From assembly GCA_044346175.1 (NCBI GenBank), contig JBIIZQ010000001.1:62001-126000 (forward strand): 64,000 nucleotides of DNA. Direction: 5' to 3'. The notes under the pieces are model-generated. The model saw nothing but the letters and a program-made list of their open reading frames with translations, did no database searches and was not told the origin of the DNA. A program made the position numbers and the translations under genes. Shown here piece after piece: positions 46,019 through 55,099 of this stretch. This DNA is from JBJTUH01 sp044346175 (GTDB lineage Bacteria; Cyanobacteriota; Vampirovibrionia; Vampirovibrionales; JAJTHC01). Positions within the stretch are counted from its first letter, which is position 1. Each line of letters opens with the position of its first letter.

Positions 46019-47077
46019 TTAGGTTTGTGAGAGGTCCTTATCCCACGGCCCAATCATGAGGGTATCCTCGTACCATGTGGGTTGATGTAGGTCGATATGT
46101 TCCCGTGTATAGAGAAACAACAAGGAGAGATACGTTGTTAGGCGGTCTTCTTGGCTTAAGTTTGCCAGTTCCTCCACACTGGTTTGCCAAGAGCGGCTAG
46201 CTGGAGGCGATACCGTATGGGTTTGGGTTTCGTGAGATAGCTCGTCCAGTGTGGGGGTTGTTACCCCGATAGAGAGCCAATGATGCTTCAACGTTGCAAG
46301 TACCTGTAAAATCACTTCCTCATGAAACTCCTCATGAGCCATTTCTTTAATGGCTTCCGTACTGAGCTGACTGTAATCACGTACTTTTTGACGACGGTCT
46401 TGGCTTTTCACGAGTTGCGCTTTTTGTTGGAGGGTCTCCTCAATATCATCATACCGTTGAAGTTCTTTAATGAGGTCCTCCAAAGTAACCCGTCGTACAC
46501 GGGGCTGTTTTGCACTGGTGCGGCGTACAAGGGCAGCTTTCAGAATATCAAAGGGTGATTTAGGAAGGCTCATTCCCGCTAAGGCGGGGATACCCCAATC
46601 TTGGGCTTGAGGGTGTTCTGAAGCATCCGCTTCATCAGTATGCCCACTGTGAAAGCCATCCCAATCATCGAAGGAGGTTCCCCATTCAGGGTCTTCAGGG
46701 GGCAACTCGGAAAAATCGGCATCCTCAAGTACAGGACGAAAGGGGTCTTCTCCTCGAAGCAAGTCGCTTTTCATGCGTAAAAGAATCGCCAAGTATAACA
46801 GCATTTTGCCGAGTCGTTTTAGTTTTGATTCGTCTGTTTCAGCCACTTTTTGTGTGTGGTCCAAATCTGCGGTTGCATCTTGCATGGCACTACTATAGGC
46901 TTCTGCAACCTGAATAATATCCACATCCCAAGGGTCAATATCCCCTCGAGTCGCCATATCGAGTAAAAGCTCCAAACCGTCCCCACCTTGGGGCGTATGC
47001 CCGGGGGTAAGGAGGTCTAAGGGTAGTCCTGCCTGTTGGGCATCGGTGGATATATCGACAGGTTGTGAAAACATCAT
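46019..47077 (-). CDS. scpA: segregation and condensation protein A
   Basis: Kleisin subunit that bridges SMC heads in the chromosome condensin. The N-terminal SMC-neck-binding region reads LELLLDMATRGDIDPWDVDIIQVAEAY (about 35-61), followed by LGKMLLYLAILLRMKSDLLRG. The C-terminal winged-helix region (about 270-352) has LSQEDRLTTYLSLLFL. The acidic central linker (about 120-160) is longer than usual. It follows smc with a gap of 80 bp. scpB is not in the window. The start has two ATG codons. Confidence 0.9.
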   Translation of the reverse strand: MMFSQPVDISTDAQQAGLPLDLLTPGHTPQGGDGLELLLDMATRGDIDPWDVDIIQVAEAYSSAMQDATADLDHTQKVAETDESKLKRLGKMLLYLAILLRMKSDLLRGEDPFRPVLEDADFSELPPEDPEWGTSFDDWDGFHSGHTDEADASEHPQAQDWGIPALAGMSLPKSPFDILKAALVRRTSAKQPRVRRVTLEDLIKELQRYDDIEETLQQKAQLVKSQDRRQKVRDYSQLSTEAIKEMAHEEFHEEVILQVLATLKHHWLSIGVTTPTLDELSHETQTHTVSPPASRSWQTSVEELANLSQEDRLTTYLSLLFLYTREHIDLHQPTWYEDTLMIGPWDKDLSQT

Positions 47078-47157
47078 AGGGGGTGAGGCATCCTGTTAAG
47101 GACAAAAAATGGCGACACAATAGGCAAATGATAGACAAAAAGCGAAAGCACTTTATT

Positions 47158-50100
47158 TTAGGAGGAAAGCGTGAGTGCGGGGGCTTCGAGGGAAAGCTCA
47201 GAGGGTATGGCGGCGGGTGGGGTGGTCTCGTTTGTAAGGCCCTCATGGTTGCCAGAAGCGGGCAGAAGGTCGCTCACACCCCGTAACCCTGTTACCTTGG
47301 TATACCCATCACGGCGTTGGGTGACACCAATGGTTTGGTCGGATACTTCAAGCATGGGTTTCCGTAAAGAAACGACCAAAAATTGTGCCTTGTGTGCTTC
47401 ACGCCGTACCATACGTGCCAGTTTTTCGGCATTCACCCCATCAAGGTTCATATCCACCTCATCCAGTGCATAAAAAGGGGCTGGTGCATACCGTTGCAAG
47501 GCAAAGACAAACGCCAAAGAGGTCAGTGACTTTTCACCGCCACTCATCGACTCAAGCCGTTGCATTTTTTTACCTCGGGGTTGTGCCTCAATGGTTAAGC
47601 CACTGCGAAGCGGGTCATCAGGGTTCGTGAGAATCAAGCGTCCGATACCGTCGGAAAGTTCGGCAAAAATCGTCACAAACGCTTCATTCACAAATTCAAA
47701 GGCTTTCATGAAACTTACTTTTTTTAAAGACTCTTGATGCTCGATACGGCTCAGGAGGGCTTCTCGCTCCTCGGCCAAGGTTTCAAGCTTGGTTTGCATT
47801 TCTGTGTAGCGGGCTTGCAACACGTCATATTCTTCAAGGGCAAGCATGTTCACGGGTTCCATGGCTTGTAGCCTACGTGCTGCATCGGTAAGCCATTTAG
47901 CGAGGCTATCAAGCAAGGCTTGCTCAGGCATGGGTTCCCCAAAAGCGGGATGTGGTTCAGGGGCTGTGGCGGATAGCCCCTCCTCCTCTAAGTGGGTGAG
48001 TCCATCGGTAAGCCCTTGTTCGGCTTCTCTACGCCGTGCTTGCCAAGCTAAAATCGCTTCATCTCGGCGTTGTTGTGTTCTTTCATGTTCTGCACGTTGA
48101 CGCTCCAAGGTTAACAGTGCTTCTTGGAGGGTTTGACGTTCTTGGTGTAGGCTGTTAAGCTCGGCCTCCAAGGCACGTTGTTGGATGCTCAGTTGGTGCA
48201 GTTCGGTTTGCGATTGAGCCATGACTTGGCGTTGCTCTGATTCTTCAGTATCCATGATACTAAGGCGCTCTAAAGCCTTGAGTTGGTCTTGTTTCATCCG
48301 TGCCAAGGCATCTTGCTTTCGTTGCATCTCTGCTTTAGTCTGCTCGTAGTGTTTTTCAAGCTGAGTGAGCTGTTTTTGCAAATGCTGTAACTGACGACTC
48401 AACTGCTGGAATTGTTGACTTTCCTGAGTGCCGTCTCCAGGCTGTGCCATATCAAAAGAAGCCAGTTCGGCAAGCAGATTTTCGAGGTGGCGGGCTTCAA
48501 CATCATGGGTTTCTTCAAGGGTTTGTTTGTCCGAAAGGAGTACCTGACGGACTTGGGCATCTTGTGAGACTTGAGACGCTTCAATGTTTGCAGAAGGCTG
48601 CTCACTTTGAAGACTCACCATTTCTGCCAAGAGGGCTTGATGTTGTGTTTGAAGTTCTTCCGTAGCGGTTTGAAACCGAGAAAGTTTTTGCGTGAGGGCT
48701 TGGTGTTCATGACGTAATACGTCGAGCGTTTGGGTTTCTTTCTTAAAGTGTTCTTGTCGTTTACGGATACTCTCTTGTAAATCAAACATTTGTTGTTTGA
48801 GTACACCAAGACTGTCCTCTTGTGCCACATCTTTGAGGCTTTGGCTGGGGGTTAGTCCCACCTGAAGTAACGCGCGTTGTCCGTGACGATGCGGGGCTTG
48901 TCCGCCTCCTGTCATCGCACCTGACTTTTCAAGTAAGCTACCATCTAAGGTCACCATACGGTATTTTCCAAGAAGTCTTCGCCCATCTTCCAAGGTGTCA
49001 ACAATCAGCGTATCCCCAAGGGCAAAGCTAAATACCGTGTCATAACAAGGGTCAAACGCTAGAAGGTTAATGGCAAAATCTATGACCCCCGCCCCATGAG
49101 GCAAACTGTTAGGGATGGGGTAGCTTTTAATTTTGTTGAGGGGTAAAAATGTGGCACGCCCTGCCCCTCGGCGCTTAAGCAGTTCAATACAACGCTGTGC
49201 AACCCCGTCATGGTCAACGACCAAATTTTGTACACGTCCCCCAAGGGCAATTTCAAGTGCCGTTAAATGTTCCGCATCCATCACGCTACAAAGCTGTGCA
49301 ATGGTGCCGTGTACCCCCTCGGGTGATTCCTTAAGCACTACTTCTACAGCCCGTTGAAAGGTCATTTCCTCAATCACACGCTTCTGTGTTTCAGCTTGGG
49401 CAAGCTTTTCTCGGTGTTCTTGGAAGGTTTGTTGCAGGGCCTGTAACTCTTGTTCAAGGCGTTGCATACGTCCTTTGCAAGAAGCTATTCGCTCTTCGGT
49501 TTCTTGGATGAGGGCGAGGGTGTCGGTGTGTTCATCCTCAATACGGGTAAGACGTGCCTCAAGATGATGGGCTTGGGTTTGCAGTGTTGTGACACGTTCA
49601 TTGGCTTGTGCGTGTTTAGCATCCAGAAGAGAAAGTTTACCCTCGATACTCATAAGCTCTTGCTCGAGTTTGTTCACGAGCTGCTGTTGTTCTCGGATGT
49701 CCACTTGGAGGGCATCCCGTTCGGCATTCTTGGCTTGCTGTGCTTTTTGAGCTTCCTCCCAGCGGGTTGAAAAAGCCTCCAGTGCCTCTTGTGCTGCCTG
49801 TGCCTCAGCCTCAAGCCCTTGTTTTTCCTGTAGATAGGTTGTTTCAGTGTCTTGGTGACTTGCCACCCACTGCATAAGCCCCTGCACTTGGAGGTCAAGT
49901 TGATGCAGGGTGTTTTTCAGTGAGGTGCGTTCCTGACCAAGGGTCTGTAACTGATGCTCGGCACGTTTGCTTTGCATCTCAATGCCCATCATTTTACTTT
50001 TAAGGTCAAGGAGTTCTTGTTCTCCTTGGCGTTGTAAAGTTTGAGCCAGCGTGGCTAACTGTGCTTGCACTTGCGTTCTTTGAGTATCAAGTGCTTGTAG

Positions 50101-50871
50101 AGAAGCTTTGTCGGCTTGTTTTTCCTCTTGAAGCTGGGCAATTTGAATCTCGGCTTGCTTAATGACAGACTCCCACAGCCTTACCTTTAAAATCATAAGG
50201 CGGGTTTCTGTGGCATGGCGTTCATCACGGAGGGTCTTGTACCGTAAGGCTTTTTCTTTTTCTTTCTCCAGCTGAAATAAACGCTCTTTAAACTCAAGCA
50301 TCAGTAAGCCTTGTTTTTCAATGGTGTCTTTGGCGGTGAAAAGTTCTTTTTCGGCAAGCTCTATTTTACGGTCAAACTCGGCAACCCCTGCCATTTCATC
50401 CAGAATCTTGCGCCGTTCCCCTGCGGGCATATTCACAATACCCGCCACATCGCCTTGCATCATGACGTTATAACATCCTGGAGACACATGATGTTTTGCA
50501 AGACGTTCATGAATCTCTGTAAGAGAGCTGTTACGCCCATTCAAAATATACGTGCTGGTGTAGCCTTGCGGGTTTTGCTTAATACGACGTGCTACTTGCA
50601 TGCGGTCTTGGGTGACGGGGTCGAAAAAATGAATCGTGACGGAGGCTTCTCGATGAGCCGCCGTAATACGATTATTGATAAGGTCTGTGAGTCGTTCAGC
50701 ACGCATGGTACGGCTTGATGAAAGCCCTAAGCAAAACAGGATGCTATCAATAATATTACTCTTCCCTGAGCCATTAGGTCCTGACACGGTGGTAAACCCA
50801 GGTCGGAAAGGAATGCTCGTGGTGCCTGTGAAGGATTTAAAATTGTGGACATCAAGCTGTTCAATATACAC
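47158..50871 (-). CDS. smc: chromosome segregation protein SMC
   Basis: ATPase of the condensin complex. The N-terminal head has Walker A GPNGSGKSN (31-39). Long coiled coils (about 170-510 and 680-1010) flank the hinge (about 520-640, with HGTIAQLC, ALGGRVQNLVV and GRATFLPLNKIK). The C-terminal head has the ABC signature MSGGEKSLTSLAF and Walker B APFYALDEVDMNLD. Length 1237 aa is at the upper normal end; the last 45 residues are an added Ser/Thr/Pro-rich tail. Operon with scpA downstream. Confidence 0.96.
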   Translation of the reverse strand: MYIEQLDVHNFKSFTGTTSIPFRPGFTTVSGPNGSGKSNIIDSILFCLGLSSSRTMRAERLTDLINNRITAAHREASVTIHFFDPVTQDRMQVARRIKQNPQGYTSTYILNGRNSSLTEIHERLAKHHVSPGCYNVMMQGDVAGIVNMPAGERRKILDEMAGVAEFDRKIELAEKELFTAKDTIEKQGLLMLEFKERLFQLEKEKEKALRYKTLRDERHATETRLMILKVRLWESVIKQAEIQIAQLQEEKQADKASLQALDTQRTQVQAQLATLAQTLQRQGEQELLDLKSKMMGIEMQSKRAEHQLQTLGQERTSLKNTLHQLDLQVQGLMQWVASHQDTETTYLQEKQGLEAEAQAAQEALEAFSTRWEEAQKAQQAKNAERDALQVDIREQQQLVNKLEQELMSIEGKLSLLDAKHAQANERVTTLQTQAHHLEARLTRIEDEHTDTLALIQETEERIASCKGRMQRLEQELQALQQTFQEHREKLAQAETQKRVIEEMTFQRAVEVVLKESPEGVHGTIAQLCSVMDAEHLTALEIALGGRVQNLVVDHDGVAQRCIELLKRRGAGRATFLPLNKIKSYPIPNSLPHGAGVIDFAINLLAFDPCYDTVFSFALGDTLIVDTLEDGRRLLGKYRMVTLDGSLLEKSGAMTGGGQAPHRHGQRALLQVGLTPSQSLKDVAQEDSLGVLKQQMFDLQESIRKRQEHFKKETQTLDVLRHEHQALTQKLSRFQTATEELQTQHQALLAEMVSLQSEQPSANIEASQVSQDAQVRQVLLSDKQTLEETHDVEARHLENLLAELASFDMAQPGDGTQESQQFQQLSRQLQHLQKQLTQLEKHYEQTKAEMQRKQDALARMKQDQLKALERLSIMDTEESEQRQVMAQSQTELHQLSIQQRALEAELNSLHQERQTLQEALLTLERQRAEHERTQQRRDEAILAWQARRREAEQGLTDGLTHLEEEGLSATAPEPHPAFGEPMPEQALLDSLAKWLTDAARRLQAMEPVNMLALEEYDVLQARYTEMQTKLETLAEEREALLSRIEHQESLKKVSFMKAFEFVNEAFVTIFAELSDGIGRLILTNPDDPLRSGLTIEAQPRGKKMQRLESMSGGEKSLTSLAFVFALQRYAPAPFYALDEVDMNLDGVNAEKLARMVRREAHKAQFLVVSLRKPMLEVSDQTIGVTQRRDGYTKVTGLRGVSDLLPASGNHEGLTNETTPPAAIPSELSLEAPALTLSS

Positions 50872-51042
50872 GTGGGGTCAAGAAGCTCTCACAAGGGTTG
50901 ACGCAACAAAGCACATACAAATATAAGACACAAGTGGCAGATGGAACCCCTTATGACGAGGCTCACCCCATTGAAACGTTACTATAGCACAGGATTAGGG
51001 TTCTTTAAAAGCGTTTTTACAGTTAAAACAGGAAGAAGAGGC

Positions 51043-51069
51043 TTGCCACATACCCGCCCCTTGTATTAT
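51043..51069 (+). promoter_or_regulatory. putative promoter of the CAT-anticodon tRNA
   Basis: TTGCCA (51043-51048) and TATTAT (51064-51069) resemble -35 and -10 boxes, with a short 15-nt spacer. The -10 ends 14 bases before the mature tRNA, a fitting distance. Confidence 0.35.
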
Positions 51070-51083
51070 GGTAGTAGCGATGG

Positions 51084-51158
51084 GGGCCTATAGCTCAATG
51101 GTGGAGCAGGGGACTCATAATCCCTTGGTTGTAGGTTCGAATCCTACTGGGCCCACCA
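51084..51158 (+). tRNA. tRNA with anticodon CAT (Met elongator or Ile2)
   Basis: The acceptor arms GGGCCTA and TGGGCCC pair fully with one G-U. The anticodon loop CTCATAA places CAT at 51116-51118. The T arm is GTAGG-TTCGAAT-CCTAC. CCA is encoded (51156-51158). The sequence around the anticodon arm (GACTCATAATCCCTTGGT) resembles tRNA-Ile2, whose C34 is changed to lysidine by TilS, at least as much as elongator tRNA-Met. I cannot decide between them. Confidence 0.95.
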
Positions 51159-51357
51159 TTTTAAAAATAGATTTAGTCAAAGCACTGGGTTTAAACACGT
51201 CTTAGCATTCACAGTAACCTAGCATACTCCGTAGAGATAAAATATCAAAGAAGCCAATGGAAGAAGCCCATGTTGGTTTCACACGCACACGCTTAACCTA
51301 AATAAGGGTTGCCATATGGGTCGTGCGATGCAAGTAAAAAGATTTACTTCAAACCGT

Positions 51358-51394
51358 GACCTCCCCTCCCTCATTAACAGAGAGGGGAGAGGTC
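51358..51394. repeat. REP-like hairpin between tRNA and aldolase gene
   Basis: GACCT-CCCCTC and GAGGGG-AG-AGGTC pair with a 2-nt bulge around a loop of about 13 nt. It lies 21 bp after the stop of the minus-strand gene at 51415 and could protect or terminate its mRNA, though no T-run follows. Confidence 0.45.
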
Positions 51395-51414
51395 GAAACA
51401 AGATTTACCCTGTC

Positions 51415-52842
51415 CTATGAAGCCTTGGCTTTTTGGGATGCTGCTTGAGGGTAAGCTTCTGAAACGAAGTGTTTCAAGTCTTTTTCAAGCGTTGCAATCT
51501 CTTTGTCAGTGGTGCCTCCTGTTGTCATGAAGCGTACAATGGGGTTACGGGTTTCCTTATCACAGTCAGGAAATACCATGACTTCATATTTTTCTCGTAA
51601 GGGCTTAAGTACCTCTTGAGGCATACTTATCAATACAACGTTTGTTTCAGTAGATGAAGCCAGTTTGGTATGAGGGACACTTAAAAGCACTTTTTCAAGC
51701 TTTTGTGCTTGTTCAAAGGCTTTTTGGGTGAGTTTCATAGCATGACCACTTTCCAAAGCATAGGCAAATTGTGCAGCAGCACCCACAGCTTGTCCAACGT
51801 TGAATCCATACTGTTTAGCGTAGGACTTTAAATCCAATGCAAGGCTTTCAGGGGTATCGTGACGACTAAAACCTTTGGCATTTTTAAAGAAATTGGGCGT
51901 AAAAATAGCCACTTCTGCCATAGCCATTTTATTTTTGCTCCCCCCAATAAAAAGCATATCTACCCCGAGGTCAGTCGTCAGTTGTTTGAGTGTTTTATTC
52001 GTTTTACCCGCTAGGTAAAATAGCCTTGAACCGTCCATGTGGAGCAACATGCCGTGGTCGTGAGCCATCTTTGCAAAGGCTTTTACCTCTTCATCTGAAT
52101 AGGCACCGCCGTATTCAGTTGGTTGTGATAAAGAGAGTACCTTGGGCTTAGGTGCGTTGGGATATTTCCAATAACCTCGTTTATCATAAGTTTTTAAGAA
52201 GTCTGAAAACGCTTGGACTTCAAGTTTTCCATTTTTCGTAGGTAAGCTGTAAACACTTGAGGGATTTAAGCGATGATGACTACCGCACTCTCGGTTTAAT
52301 AAGTGGGCATTATCTGCTGAAACAATACCATCCACAGAACGTAAAACAGGCATCATCACTAAACGCCCTGCGGAAGTCCCTGTAGGGCAGAAGAAAGAGA
52401 CAAAGGGGTCTGTCGTATTACCTGTAAAGGCTTTCTGTAAAACCTTTTGGCTATGTGCTAAAAGAGGGCCACCTTTTTGATAGGTCATGTGAGGTAGCAG
52501 TAAGGAAGCCCCTAAAACGCTCAAAAACTTAGGGTCAGCAGGTCCAAAATTATCGCCTGCAAAGGAGAGGTCTTTCTCGGCAGGGAAAGCTTTGAAAAAA
52601 GCCTCTAGTGCCTTTGTATCTGGCTTAAACATGGTTTCTAAACTTGGAATTAAGGTACTTTTAGGGCTACTTGGGAGGCTACTTTGATAGGTGTCTTGCG
52701 TAAGTGGTAATGCACTACCAAAACGATAAAAGGACGATAAGCCTTGGCGGTTTGCTTGTCTGTAAGTATGAGCAGGTGCAAACTCTGAGGACTTTGGCTT
52801 GCACGGCAAAGCCAAACCTACATGTGTGGTTGTGGTTATCAT
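51415..52842 (-). CDS. PLP-dependent threonine aldolase/beta-eliminating lyase family protein
   Basis: Probably cleaves L-threonine or a related beta-hydroxy amino acid. The family pattern is clear: an N-terminal SFAGDNFGPADPKFL (usually SDN..G.s), the aspartate of HMDGSRLF (binding the PLP nitrogen), and the Schiff-base lysine in GGSKNKMA. Length is 475 aa against about 340 usual. The first 95 residues are an extra Ser/Pro-rich region that contains RFGS at 40-43, as in the membrane proteins at 8845-12008. The gene stands alone. The exact substrate cannot be told from sequence. Confidence 0.8.
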   Translation of the reverse strand: MITTTTHVGLALPCKPKSSEFAPAHTYRQANRQGLSSFYRFGSALPLTQDTYQSSLPSSPKSTLIPSLETMFKPDTKALEAFFKAFPAEKDLSFAGDNFGPADPKFLSVLGASLLLPHMTYQKGGPLLAHSQKVLQKAFTGNTTDPFVSFFCPTGTSAGRLVMMPVLRSVDGIVSADNAHLLNRECGSHHRLNPSSVYSLPTKNGKLEVQAFSDFLKTYDKRGYWKYPNAPKPKVLSLSQPTEYGGAYSDEEVKAFAKMAHDHGMLLHMDGSRLFYLAGKTNKTLKQLTTDLGVDMLFIGGSKNKMAMAEVAIFTPNFFKNAKGFSRHDTPESLALDLKSYAKQYGFNVGQAVGAAAQFAYALESGHAMKLTQKAFEQAQKLEKVLLSVPHTKLASSTETNVVLISMPQEVLKPLREKYEVMVFPDCDKETRNPIVRFMTTGGTTDKEIATLEKDLKHFVSEAYPQAASQKAKAS

Positions 52843-53456
52843 ATGTTTTCTTTAAAGACCTATAAGAAATGAAGTGCTATACATTTTAAGGTGAATGCGT
52901 TTTTAAACAACATCGTTAATGACACAATAGTGCTATTGAAACGAATGCCTTAACTCAAAGGCATGCCTATGGTAATTGAAACATAATACGGATGCTATCT
53001 TTTAGAGTCATAACATACTCAAGAGGCTTTGCCGAATAGGCTTAAAGCGTGTCATTACAGATATTTTCATGTCTCTTATTAGGGGCTGTTTGCAAAAAGT
53101 AGAGGCTCACCTGTGATAGGCTAAGGCTTGTAACCGTACCGTTAGCGGAGGGGTTATTTTAGTGTGGGATATGTAAAAAATACGTTGAGCCATTCACGTC
53201 ATACCGATGAAAATCGGTATCCATCTTTTGCTTATACGTTGGGCGTTTGGGCTTTCTGGATACAAAAAAATAGTCAACATGCTTTAATTTTCAAACAGCA
53301 CCTAAACGATACCATTCACAAAAGCATGTCCTTCACGTATCATTAAAAGTCTAAACCCCTGCTGTGCTAGGGTCGCTTTTTGATAGCGTTTGCTTAAACA
53401 ACCCCTTTTTTAAACTCGTTTGTACTATTTGATGTTTTGAAATCCCCGGTGCTTCC
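52843..53456. other. intergenic region with a REP-like half element
   Basis: 614 bp without a credible gene. At 53194-53265 the sequence (GTCATACCGATGAAAATCGGTATCC onward) has the look of a dispersed palindromic repeat, with arms ATACCGAT and ATCGGTAT (53201-53220). A 60-codon ORF over it is just translated repeat. I found no SRP RNA, RNase P or tmRNA signature. The 3' end must hold the promoter of the gene at 53457. Confidence 0.5.
53201..53220. repeat. 8-bp palindrome of a REP-like element
   Basis: ATACCGAT and ATCGGTAT flank GAAA. The surrounding bases (GTCATACC...GGTATCCATCTTTT) follow the layout of dispersed repeats in which an inverted pair precedes a CTGGATAC-type sequence, here present at 53256-53263. 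Confidence 0.45.
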
Positions 53457-54557
53457 ATGATGATGCGTACCCCTGAAAAAACACCCATGCCTACTCGTGT
53501 GGCGATGGTGTCAGGTACTAAATACCCCTCAGGGGAAGGGCTGGCATTTTATCATCTTGCGTGTTACTTGCAAGCGAATGGCTTTGACGTACACTACTAC
53601 GCACACAACACGGCACACCCCTTGGCAACCCAAGCCCTTAGGGTTGAAAACGAAACGCTTAAACCCGTTACGGTTCATCCGCTTACTTCATTCAAACTCA
53701 ACCCTGCCGAGGATGAGGGGGGACATCAGCCCTTTACGCACGTCATCCATCGAGATATGGCGGATTATCTTGTTGCTTCTCATAGTATTGCTTATCTCCA
53801 CCAAACCCTTGCAAGAGAAGCCACTAGAGCCAAGAAAAAATACCGTCGTTGGCAAAAACGTCTTCATGGGATACAAGCCCAGCTTGAAACCTGTTTCAGA
53901 AATGTGTGGCACACTTTCATGCCAGCAACGCACTGCCACCAAACCCTTTACACGTGTCATGGGTTAATAAAGCACGATTCAAAAACAAAAGCCTATCTTC
54001 AGAGTGCGGACACGGTTTGTAAACTTGTGCATGCCCCTGAGACGTTTCCCCTGTTTTATGCGGATACCCTACACCGCTCCCCCGAAAAGCCTGAACACGT
54101 GGCGGGCATTGTGCATAGCATTTGTCCTGAAAACCAAACCCTTGAGACCATCCAGTATGCCCTAGCACAAGGCATGAAGCGTGTGGTGCTTTATGGGGCT
54201 TTGAAGGATACCATTTATTATTACACCCAAATTCAGCCTTTTATTGAAGCCCACCAAGCAAGCCAAGCATTACTTCCCCCTGAATCCCGTACTGCTATTC
54301 ATGTGGCAGGGTTTGTAGGCTATCCTGAAGCCAGACAGGCTATGTACGACGTACTGTCGCACGTGGTAAGTCTTCACCCACCTGATAAAACGTTCCTTCT
54401 TCAGACGGAATGCCATGCGACGGGAACGCTATTTATGAGTCCGCATGAACCCTTTAGAGGTATTACCTTCCCTCCCTGTAACGGCGTGCAGGAAGCACTG
54501 ACCATGCCAGAAACCAACCACTTGGCATGGCATCAACGGCTTGGGCTGCTATCCTAA
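53457..54557 (+). CDS. glycosyltransferase-like (GT-B N-terminal) protein
   Basis: 366 aa starting with three ATG codons. The N-terminal region RVAMVSGTKYPSGEGLAFYHLACYLQANGFDVHYY (read in parts, about residues 13-48) looks like the first Rossmann unit of GT-B glycosyltransferases, where a Gly-rich loop precedes a helix and a strand. A second possible domain (from about 230: MKRVVLYGALKDTIYYYTQ, RTAIHVAGFVGYPEARQAMYDVLSHV) fits a donor-binding half, but the ExxxxxxE retaining motif is not obvious. The middle is basic and helical. No membrane segment. Highly divergent. Confidence 0.5.
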   Translation: MMMRTPEKTPMPTRVAMVSGTKYPSGEGLAFYHLACYLQANGFDVHYYAHNTAHPLATQALRVENETLKPVTVHPLTSFKLNPAEDEGGHQPFTHVIHRDMADYLVASHSIAYLHQTLAREATRAKKKYRRWQKRLHGIQAQLETCFRNVWHTFMPATHCHQTLYTCHGLIKHDSKTKAYLQSADTVCKLVHAPETFPLFYADTLHRSPEKPEHVAGIVHSICPENQTLETIQYALAQGMKRVVLYGALKDTIYYYTQIQPFIEAHQASQALLPPESRTAIHVAGFVGYPEARQAMYDVLSHVVSLHPPDKTFLLQTECHATGTLFMSPHEPFRGITFPPCNGVQEALTMPETNHLAWHQRLGLLS

Positions 54558-54566
54558 AAGCTCTGT

Positions 54567-54932
54567 TTACTGAGCGGGTTGTTCCGCTTGACAGCGGGTA
54601 AGATGCTCAAGGGCTTGTGCTTCATGGACAAAGTTTTTGACGACACGCTCCACTTGCGTGACTTCAAAAAGTTTTAGGACCGCCTCATGTGAACCAAAAA
54701 GCACCAGCTCACCTTTACGGCTTTTGCATAGCTTCAGGAGCGATACAATCACCGCCAAGCCAAAACTATCTAACATTTCTACTTGGGAAAGGTTAAAGGC
54801 AAAGTAGCGATGTCCTTCTTGAAGTAAGTTCAAAAAGGTACTTTTTACCACAAGGGTTTTAGGATAAAAGAAGCGAGCATCTTGTAAATCCATGATGACA
54901 AGGTCATTCACGATACGATAGCCAAGTTCCAT
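54567..54932 (-). CDS. STAS-domain protein (anti-sigma factor antagonist-like)
   Basis: I start it at the ATG at 54930-54932, with AAAGG ten bases upstream; a longer frame opens at 54998. The 121-aa product is one STAS domain. NLSQVEMLDSFGLAVIVSLLKLCKSRKG contains the Asp-Ser pair at which SpoIIAA-type proteins are phosphorylated, and the two halves of the fold are present. Such proteins switch partner kinases and sigma regulators or act in chemoreceptor-like complexes. No kinase or sigma gene is adjacent. It follows motB by 168 bp on the same strand, so a link with motility is possible. Confidence 0.85.
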   Translation of the reverse strand: MELGYRIVNDLVIMDLQDARFFYPKTLVVKSTFLNLLQEGHRYFAFNLSQVEMLDSFGLAVIVSLLKLCKSRKGELVLFGSHEAVLKLFEVTQVERVVKNFVHEAQALEHLTRCQAEQPAQ

Positions 54933-55099
54933 GGGAGGATGCACCTTTCTTTGGTTAAAAAAACGTTGTGTTTGACAGGTTCTTGATGACGAATGCACAG
55001 GGGAGCAAAATGAAACTGAGGTCTGAGTATATACCCTGATTGTGTGCCAAGTCTACCAAAATACTACTTGATGACATGCTCTTTTGATTCAAGCATACT

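Noticed and set aside
53164..53346. 60-codon ORF as a gene
   Set aside because: Its product is the translation of a REP-like palindrome and it has no ribosome site.
52843..53456. SRP RNA, RNase P RNA or tmRNA in the large gap
   Set aside because: I looked for their conserved cores and found none.
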